From assembly GCA_003013855.2 (NCBI GenBank), contig ML058549.1:744001-808000 (forward strand): a DNA stretch of 64,000 nt, given 5' to 3'. This DNA comes from Liriodendron chinense. Its lineage: Eukaryota > Streptophyta > Magnoliopsida > Magnoliales > Magnoliaceae. This document shows, piece after piece, positions 56,878-64,000 of the stretch (position 1 is the stretch's first letter; each line of letters opens with the position of its first letter). The position numbers and the translations under genes were made by a program. The notes under the pieces were generated by a model, which saw only the letters and a program-made list of their open reading frames with translations, made no database searches and was not told the DNA's origin.

Positions 56878-59156
56878 CGTCCCGTAAAATTCCGTACAGA
56901 TAATAGCGTACGAATGACCGTACATCTTAGTTAATTGGATTTCCTAATCTAGAAAAGGAAGATTAGCTAGTACAAATTGGACTAGATTGTTAACATTCTG
57001 TAAAATATATGGCCCTTGCTCTAAATAGCCTTCTGGAGGTCTATAGATATCGAATATTTACTTCACCTGGGTCATAAAACTAGTAACTAAATTATATAAG
57101 GCCATTTGGGCTAAGTACCCAGCTTTTATATAAATCTCTTGCTGAGATTTCTCCCCAAATCGATTTGGGAATTTAGGTCAGGAAGAGAGAGAAAGAGAGA
57201 GAAATTGAGGGAGAGGAAGAGAGAGAAATCGAGAGAAGAAGAAGAAAGGAGGTTGAAGATGTCCTTCTTCCTTTCCTCTTGAAGTAGGAGGTTGCGCTAG
57301 CTTGTCGTTTCCGTCGCTGGAGTGTTTCCTTTTGCGATTGAAGGTAAGAATCGAATCCTACCTTTCAACTCCAAGCTATTTTAGGTTTGAGACTGAAAAT
57401 CTCATCCTAATGGTGTTTTCTTGTAGGAATAGCTGATTTTCCTTAACCCTAACCCTAGACCGTTGGACGGACGAGGAACCCTAGACCTTAAGGTGCGGGC
57501 TATACTTCAAATCTTCTATTTAACATTCCTAAAGGATATGAGACAATGATTCTTGCAGTCATAGTGTAGGACTTTGGATTTCTATGTCTGATTGTTTACC
57601 TCAATATCATTATACAACATGAATGTGTGTTTCATGGCTTTAGTGTTTGATGAAATGGGTAAATGACTCAATTGTTATAATTGATGTGTGGAATTCGTAG
57701 AGATGATAGAATGTGTATATGATATGCCTAATTTTATGTTATCGCACATGTACTGTTTGTCATAGGTGAAAGGGGCCAATCGATTAATGTGGATATCCTA
57801 GTTGGATTGGATATTCAGGGTTGGCTGGTTGATTGGGGTGAACTTGATCGATCGACAGTAAGTCTGGACCACACGGGTCACTTGTGCCCAATGCCGGTTT
57901 GGTCAATGTTCTCCCTGTATCAAACGGACATATCCAAAGCCAAGACATGTTGTGTGGTAGATAGATTGTATTGAATGACTTTTCCAGAATCTGAAATACT
58001 AATGTTATTAAATGAAGTGTCCAATGATAAATGTATGTGAGACACGATCCTATGAAATCTCCTTGGGCCGGGCATGGTGGTATGGGACACCGTGTTCGTG
58101 CCGTCGGCCTACGCTGTGGCATTGAGCCTCCCCGTAGTGACCATAAACTATTATAAGGACGCCGGCCTGTTTTGGGTAAATCTGCAATAGTTGAGGTACT
58201 TATTTGAATAGAATATTTTTGTATTCTAAATGTATTGGAAGTTGGAGATGGGATTCGTGGGCTACTGGCGATGATAGACAATCGCACCGTCGGGAGCCAG
58301 ATGGTCCTGTTTAGGACCTACTGTATGACATCAGTAATTCAGCATCACCAATCTTGCTGAATGAATTTTATATTAATAAAGGCCGAACTTAATATGCATA
58401 CATGTCATCGAAAATCTCAGTGACTGGCTGACTGTTCGAAAGGCCAGGGCATTGGTGATAGCCTTCATACTTGCATTATGTGTATCTGATTTATAATTGG
58501 AAGGAATAGTGTATCAATGTGGATTCTGTTGTGACTGCCCGGGACATGCATTGTATGCGAATTCATAACATTCATGCATTAATACAACTAGTCTAGGATT
58601 CTTGTATGTTTAGTTTGCTCATTTCCTATGCTTGAATGCTTTATAAATTGTTGAACGTAGAATTATAGTAGCATTGAGTTGATTACTCACCTCCTCAATC
58701 CTGGGTGGTGTTTTGGAAAAACACCAACCAGACTCTAATGTAGAAACAGGTACTCTGGACGATGACATCTTTCAGGATGAGTTAGAAGACTTTGTAGAGG
58801 ACATCAGTTACTTTCAATTCTCGGATTGCCGAGAATAAGATGCGATGGCATCTTTTAGTTGGTGTTTTGGGGCCGTTTGATGGTTAGATGTGTAATGGCC
58901 CAATTCTTTTGGACTTGTATATTGGGGCTTCTTGCTGTGTGGTCCCCCTTTATTTTGGACTATAATGTAAATTGGTAAATGCTGGACCAGGTATGCACTT
59001 ATCTTTTGTCCTTACTTTAATGTTTATTTAGTTTTAAACTTGCGACATGATCCTATCAATCATAAATGCATTAATCACGCTTCCGCATAAGCATAGTGAC
59101 ACCTGAAATCTCAAGGGTCAAGGTCATGCTCGACTTCTGAAATTTGCGGCGTTACA
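56873..59156 (+). mobile_element. 3' LTR of the chromodomain gypsy element
   Basis: 2,284 bp copy of 46804-49086, ending GCGGCGTTACA, followed by the target duplication TCTAT. It differs from the 5' copy by scattered single-base changes and one or two single-base indels. Confidence 0.95.
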
Positions 59157-59421
59157 TCTATAGTCCACATGAGTTGTTTAGACTAGGTTACTGATTGCAC
59201 TTATCATTTGTTAGTCTTTTGATTGGACCCACTTAGGCTTGGAAGCCGAAGTGTTAATCACTTACGTAGTTTAATTTGTTGAATTGTTTAAATATGCGAA
59301 AAGAGTTTTAAAAAGGTCTTAATCACCCCCTCCTATAGGTTTAGCCATAATTCTAGTTGCTCTTTAAGCTTCCGCACGTGTATGCATAGGGTGTCGTGTT
59401 AGACTACCCGACGCAATTTCA
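59157..59421 (+). mobile_element. Solo LTR, family B-like, right part
   Basis: Continues 45115-46803 after the gypsy insertion: TAGTCCACATGAG, AGGCTTGGAAGCCGAAGTG, AATCACCCCCTCCTATAGG, ending CGACGCAATTTCA. GAGAG follows, matching the left flank at 45110-45114. Confidence 0.8.
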
Positions 59422-60426
59422 GAGAGGAAGACAGTGCCACATGGTTAGCACCCACCAGGTGGGCGCCATCCCTCCAGTTGTGCCCTATCTTTGGCAGGGA
59501 GCCCCCTCACGTGTGCGGAGGGCTTCTGCCTTGGTTTCTGTCAGATCCTTTCTCCCCTCGTCCGTGTTTGGGCTTGGTTTTGGGCTTAGTTTTTTTATTT
59601 ATTTTTGGTGGGGTCTTGATTAGGTGAGTTGACGGTGTTATGGGGAATGGGTGGGCTGATTGGGTGAGTTGACTCAGAGGGTTAACTCAGAGGGTTGACT
59701 TAGAGAGTTGACTCGAGGAGTCAACTTGAAAAGTTAACTCAGAGAGCTCTCCAAGGGTTAAATCAGTGAGTTATTCATGGTTTCTTTTTACAGGTTCTAG
59801 GGTTTTAGGATTGGGTTGGCTAGCCTAATTGGCTTGAGCTTTATTGAATTAGGTTTTAGGATTGGGGTTCTAGGCTGGGTTGAGGTCTGGATTAGGGTTT
59901 GGGACTGAGTTAGGGTTTGGAGTAGGGTTCAACACTGGGTTAGGATTTGGACTAGGGTTTATGAGTGAGTTAGGGTTTGATGGGGTATGGGTCACCATCC
60001 ATCCTAGTAGTTCAATTTTAACTAACTTGTCGGCCTGGGGTGAAGTATCTCTTACTCAAGACTCAGCCAATCACGTAAGCATTGAATGTCCACAATTGAA
60101 ATATTTGTGGAGCCACATAAGTTTTGAATCCGGCTAATATATGTGCTTTCTGTTCATCCTAGTAGGAATGACGTTATGAATGATATGAATGTCATATATG
60201 CATCACTGTAGAACCAGGGAGGGTTCAACAGTAGGAATTTCCCAACCTCTTTTTCCTTTAGTGCTGCCCACTTGAGTCAGGATCCATCTCACTTTTTGTC
60301 TCATCTCCTAAAATGATTTCTCAAAACGGATGGACGGGGTGGATTTCTCACAAACATCATAGTGGCCCACCTAAGTTCCCAGCACAGGAACTTCCTGAGA
60401 AAGGGGAACCGCGTCCCCTAGAAGGA
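59422..60426. other. Non-coding flank with short tandem repeats
   Basis: No coding potential. 59645-59760 is made of GAGTTGACTCAGAGGGTTAA-type 14-18 bp repeats. 59800-59990 has diverged GAGTTAGGGTTTGG repeats. 60250-60400 is a right half of the gtggtccac/catcatggtgggcc foldback repeat. Confidence 0.6.
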
Positions 60427-60961
60427 CAGTCCTCACAGTGGTAGGACGCAATCCGCCTGTGACACCGGCCGCAGGGATATCCCTGCAGCCGGGGCTGTGT
60501 GGGATCCACATGGAAGTCCGTGAAAAATCCACTATATCCATATGTTTTTAACGACAAAAATAGGACAGTGTGATAAAATCCAGGCAGATTCAAAACTCAG
60601 GTGGGTCACACCAACAAAACAGTGGGAACACCAATGTGAGTCAACCGTTGAAACCTTCTTCGAGTTGACCATGATGTTTATGTGCCATCCAAACCGTTCA
60701 AAGAATTATTAACACTCAGATAAACTTTTGAGAAAAAATATCATCATGATGCAAAATTTTTATCACTGCTAAGTGTTCAAAACCCACTGTTTCGTGTGCA
60801 TGCCCATGAGTTTTGGATCCGAATTATTTTTAAAATCCTGTCCCAATTAACGTGGTTTTCCAAAACAGATGAACGTAGTGGATTTGTCCCGGACATCCCC
60901 GTGGATCCCACACAGCCCCGGTAACAGGGGTGTCACAGGCAGTCCGCATTCTTGAGGACTG
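60427..60961. mobile_element. Small DNA element with long terminal inverted repeats
   Basis: The left arm CAGTCCTCACAG...CCGCCTGTGACACC...GGGGCTGTGTGGGATCCAC (60427-60515) is inverted at the right: GTGGATCCCACACAGCCCCG...GGTGTCACAGGC...TGAGGACTG (60901-60961). The arms match with a few small indels. The 535 bp unit has no ORF. The middle is foldback sequence of the gtgggtcacacc type. I could not find a clean target duplication. Confidence 0.6.
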
Positions 60962-61184
60962 GGTGCTCAGTGGACCTACCAGCGTGGACGACTGTGTGGG
61001 CGGCGCCGTTGCGATTCCATCGTTTGAATATTCGTGTCCCTTCATTTATGAGTTATTTGATACTCTAGCAGAGTATGACGCTTGATAAGCAGTCACTAGG
61101 AAATTATACACATGGCATTAGATTAGCTGGTACTAAACCGACTAAATTGTCGAATCCAATGTTGTGAGTTATTTGTCCACATAA

Positions 61185-61691
61185 GACGCGGATTGCGTCC
61201 GACCCCTAGTCGGACCTTTAAGCGTCCGACCAGATCTGTTCGAGGGTCCACCGTGATGTATCGGTTTATCCACGCCGTCCACTCACTTTCTGAGATCATG
61301 CTAAGGAATCGGCCCAAAATTGAGACAGATCCAACGGTCATATAGACCACACCAGATAATACTCTTGCATTTAATGCAACTTGAATTTTCCATCTGTGCA
61401 TTTAAGGCGCATTTAATGCAACCCAAGTTTACTATTTGGTGTGGTTGAATACAGCGTTGGATCTGACTTATTGTTGGGTTCATACCTTAACATGATCTTA
61501 TAAGAGGAATGGACGGCTGGGATAAAGAGAGGCACCACAGCAGGTCCCCAAACAGTTCTGGTCGGACGCTTAACATGATCTTATAAGAGGAATGGACGGC
61601 TGGGATAAAGTGAGGCACTACAGCGGGTCCCCAAACAGTTCTGGTCGGACGCTTAAAGGTCCGACCAAGGTCAGACGTAATCCGCGTCCCC
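61185..61691. mobile_element. Non-autonomous hAT-like element, GACGCGGATTGCGTCC ends, copy 1
   Basis: The left terminus GACGCGGATTGCGTCCGAC (61185-61203) is inverted at 61670-61688 with two mismatches. It is flanked by a near-perfect 8 bp duplication, CCACATAA (61177-61184) and CAACATAA (61692-61699). An 8 bp duplication is typical of hAT elements. The unit is 507 bp, without coding capacity, and contains an internal 83 bp tandem duplication (61488-61570, 61571-61653). Confidence 0.7.
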
Positions 61692-61803
61692 CAACATAAG
61701 ACTATTTGATGTTTTTAATTTTTAACCATACGATGGGTGTCCACCAATCCCAAGATAAGATACTCAAATAAAGGTTTATTTATGTCTTATGATACATCCA
61801 AAC

Positions 61804-62158
61804 GGACGCTGATTGCGTCCTTCCCAGCCCGCACGCATTACTGTCCAGGTAGACTTGTGGAGGGGCCCATCATGATGTATTCGTTTATCCACTTTGTCCA
61901 TACATTTTATAAGATAATTTTATGATGTGGGCCCAAAACGGAGGCATATCCAACGCTCAAGTGCGCCATACTACTGTAGTGATGACGTCACTAGGTTTCC
62001 ATCACTATTTGGCGTGGCCCACTTGAGTGATGAATTTTCTTACTGTTTAGTTTCATACCTTAAAATGATATTATAAAATGGATGAACAGAGTGGATAAGC
62101 GGATACATCACCGTGGCCCCTCGAAAGGTCTGCCCGGGCAGGACGCAATCTGCGTCCC
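61804..62158. mobile_element. Non-autonomous hAT-like element, same family, copy 2
   Basis: The left terminus GGACGCTGATTGCGTCCT (61804) is inverted at 62140-62158 (AGGACGCAATCTGCGTCCC). The flanking 8 bp are ATCCAAAC (61796-61803) and ATCAAAAC (62159-62166), one mismatch. 355 bp long. The interior has the two foldback arms (TTTATCCACTTTGTCCATAC and the inverted ATGGATGAACAGAGTGGATA). It shows that the foldback arms belong to an element with defined ends. Confidence 0.7.
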
Positions 62159-62209
62159 ATCAAAACTAGACAGACAGTTTAATTAGAATTGCCTTCGTGC
62201 TTACCTCTC

Positions 62210-63090
62210 AATTTCTGAGTTATTTCAAAGCCTTCCGCATCATTCATCAGATGCCACCAAGAGTTTCAAAGTATTTTTCTAAATTCATCACCACTGTTTC
62301 TTATGATATGATCTACCTAGTAATTGGATTTACTTCATTTTTGGGATGATATCATGAAATGATCTGAAAAAATGAATAGATGACATGGATACATAATACA
62401 TACATCAAGGTGGGCCCCATGGAAACCTATGGTAAGGGCACACCGAGGCCAGGGTCACCTAATCCGCTCTCGGTAGTGGTGTCATTGTCTAATTTGACTA
62501 GGGGTGCCAATGGGCCAGGCTTGGGCCTACCAAAATTGAATTTTTGAGTTAACCCGACCCGATGGACTGACCGAAACAGTTCAAAATCCTGTTGACAGCC
62601 CACGTCCAAATGCTATCCACCAAACAAAATAAAAAGGCCAGGCGTTGTGGACAACTTTGATGTATACATTTTATATTCATATTGTCTATTTATTTTGCCT
62701 GATTATTTTAGGGCATGATCTTGTAGGAGGTCCAAATTTCAGATGGACTGTATCATGTGAAACAGCAGTGATTGGCCATTAAAAACTTCATGTTAGCCAC
62801 AAAAGTTTTGGATCAAGCGTATTTTTTTCTTCTCCCTTCGTCCTAATTTGTGTTACCTTAATTATAAACAAGTCAGATGGTAAATAAACATCACAGAAAC
62901 ACTACATTGGGCCTTAGGAAGTTTTTAATGGTGAGACACTCAATCACCACTGTTTCTTATAGCATGGTCCACCTGCATTTTTTATCTGCTTTATTTTTTG
63001 GTTCATGCCCTAAAATGACATTGCAAGACGGATGAATGGGGTGGGTTTAGGACATATACATCAAGGTGGGCTCTACGGTTAAGGGTTGCA
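62210..63090. repeat. Foldback repeats of the gtggtccac / catcatggtgggcc family
   Basis: A right half at about 62210-62425 (ATGATATGATCTACC...ACATACATCAAGGTGGGCCCC), a GGGCCAGGCTTGGGCCT stretch (62500-62590), then a full two-arm copy at about 62640-63090. No genes. Confidence 0.6.
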
Positions 63091-63519
63091 CTGTTTTAGG
63101 TGAGGCCGAGTCACACATAATCCACTCCCTTGAAGCTCATGTCCACTCCACACATGTGCCACCATGGCACATAAGGGCAAGATCCAATCCATCCATCAGT
63201 TTGGTCCGGCCTCATGCATGTTTTCCCAAAAATGAATGTAGTCCACTCAGCATGTGAGCCCCAATAAATGGAAACAAATGGATGGCCCAGAGAACCTCAG
63301 CTAAGTATTTCAGAGCTGTACAATTTTTTGGCTATCTGTGGTCCACTTGACGAGTAGATCAACCTGAGTCTTGGAGCAGGACATCAATGTATTGGTGCCG
63401 TTCTGATTGATGGATTGGATATCTCAGAGTTATTGTGCCATGCTCACACGTGTGGCGTGTGCATTAGCTTTATTGCAGTACTGGTCAAGCTCTTAGGTTA
63501 TAAGTCTATCCCTCGGATG

Positions 63520-63805
63520 CAGATTGCCTGCTGAGCAAGCTCTGTAGGGCCCACCTTGATGTGTGTGTTTTATCCACACTGTCCATCCATTTTACTAGCT
63601 CATTTTAGAGCAGAAGCCCAAAAATGAGGCTCAAGGGGACGATACTGCAGGAAACACTGGGGATTGAACACCTACTGTCCAAAACTTTTTGGACAGGTTG
63701 GATGGCAAATAAACATTAGAGTAGCTGTAGGAAGTTTTCAACGGATGGATGGACGGAATTGATAGAACGTATACAACACGGCAACCCGCCCGGTCACCAC
63801 GCAAT
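63520..63805. repeat. Shortened foldback element, GGATGCAGATTGCCTG end
   Basis: GGATGCAGATTGCCTG (63515-63530) at the left is roughly inverted by CACGCAATCCGTCC (63797-63811) at the right. The inside has one long arm (GTTTTATCCACACTGTCCAT) and a short right arm (GGATGGATGGACGGAATTGA). It resembles the two hAT-like copies but is more diverged. 63806-64000 shows nothing recognisable. 63091-63514 holds a further diverged arm and no gene. Confidence 0.45.
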
Positions 63806-64000
63806 CCGTCCATTCCTAGTCAAGCAAGCGTTTCTCTCTCCAAAAACCAAAATAAAAAGGATACTACGAGCATTTGGGTTCATCTCCTATTTCTACAAGG
63901 TGTATTCCATCTCTGGCAGAAGTAGCTTTTGATAGGAAGATATGAAGTTGATACTAAAATTTCCATCTTACGCATTACTTGCCTTTTGCTTTTGGTGTAT

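Noticed and set aside
60357..60593. Minus-strand ORF with Cys-rich text (GRCHRRIASYHCEDCPSRG)
   Set aside because: It lies across the terminal inverted repeat of a small DNA element; the cysteines come from GC-rich repeat wording and not from a zinc-binding domain.
1..64000. tRNA or rRNA genes
   Set aside because: No cloverleaf, A/B box pair or extended rRNA similarity was seen apart from tRNA primer-binding sites of retrotransposons.

Overview
This is a 64 kb piece of a plant nuclear genome with almost no functional host genes. It is a stack of nested transposable elements. The plant assignment rests on Ty1/copia (SIRE-like) and chromodomain Ty3/gypsy (Tekay/Del-like) polyproteins, tRNA-iMet primer-binding sites, kilobase LTRs and a CACTA-type subterminal repeat array. 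Near-palindromic repeats rich in wording such as gtggtccac and catcatggtgggcc recall magnoliid genomes, but that lineage call is from memory and unverified.

Layout. (1) 1-5.6 kb: two exons of a decayed LRR receptor-like kinase. Their shared intron holds a minus-strand solo LTR (281-4516, TSD ATCTG), which holds a second solo LTR (1341-3565, TSD GAGAT). (2) 5.6-31.4 kb: an internal-LTR-internal-LTR run of a short SIRE-related copia family (family B). Its last LTR is split by a minus-strand gag/protease gypsy element (11141-30415, TSD AGGCG). That element is itself interrupted by a 9.6 kb CACTA-like unit with perfect 21 bp ends (11174-20745), which carries Alba-gene exons and other exon-like pieces, and by a 3.0 kb solo LTR (24402-27423, TSD GAACT). 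(3) 31.4-45.1 kb: a decayed minus-strand gypsy gag region cut by a young copia element (32845-43239). (4) 45.1-59.4 kb: a family B-like solo LTR (TSD GAGAG) split by a young, near full-length chromovirus (46804-59156, TSD TCTAT). (5) 59.4-64 kb: small non-autonomous DNA elements, two with the same ends and 8 bp duplications.

The main finding is that the young copia and the young gypsy each carry, outside gag-pol, a homologous accessory ORF of about 390 codons: after pol in the copia (the env-like position of SIRE elements) and before gag in the gypsy. In both, a cluster of short inverted-repeat words followed by a TATA-like sequence lies upstream of the ORF. The same arrangement, inverted-repeat words directly 5' of a TATA box, recurs in the LTRs of the other families here. 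Both gag-pol genes are open in one frame end to end with no frameshift, and are broken only by single nonsense codons, most of which fit C-to-T change.
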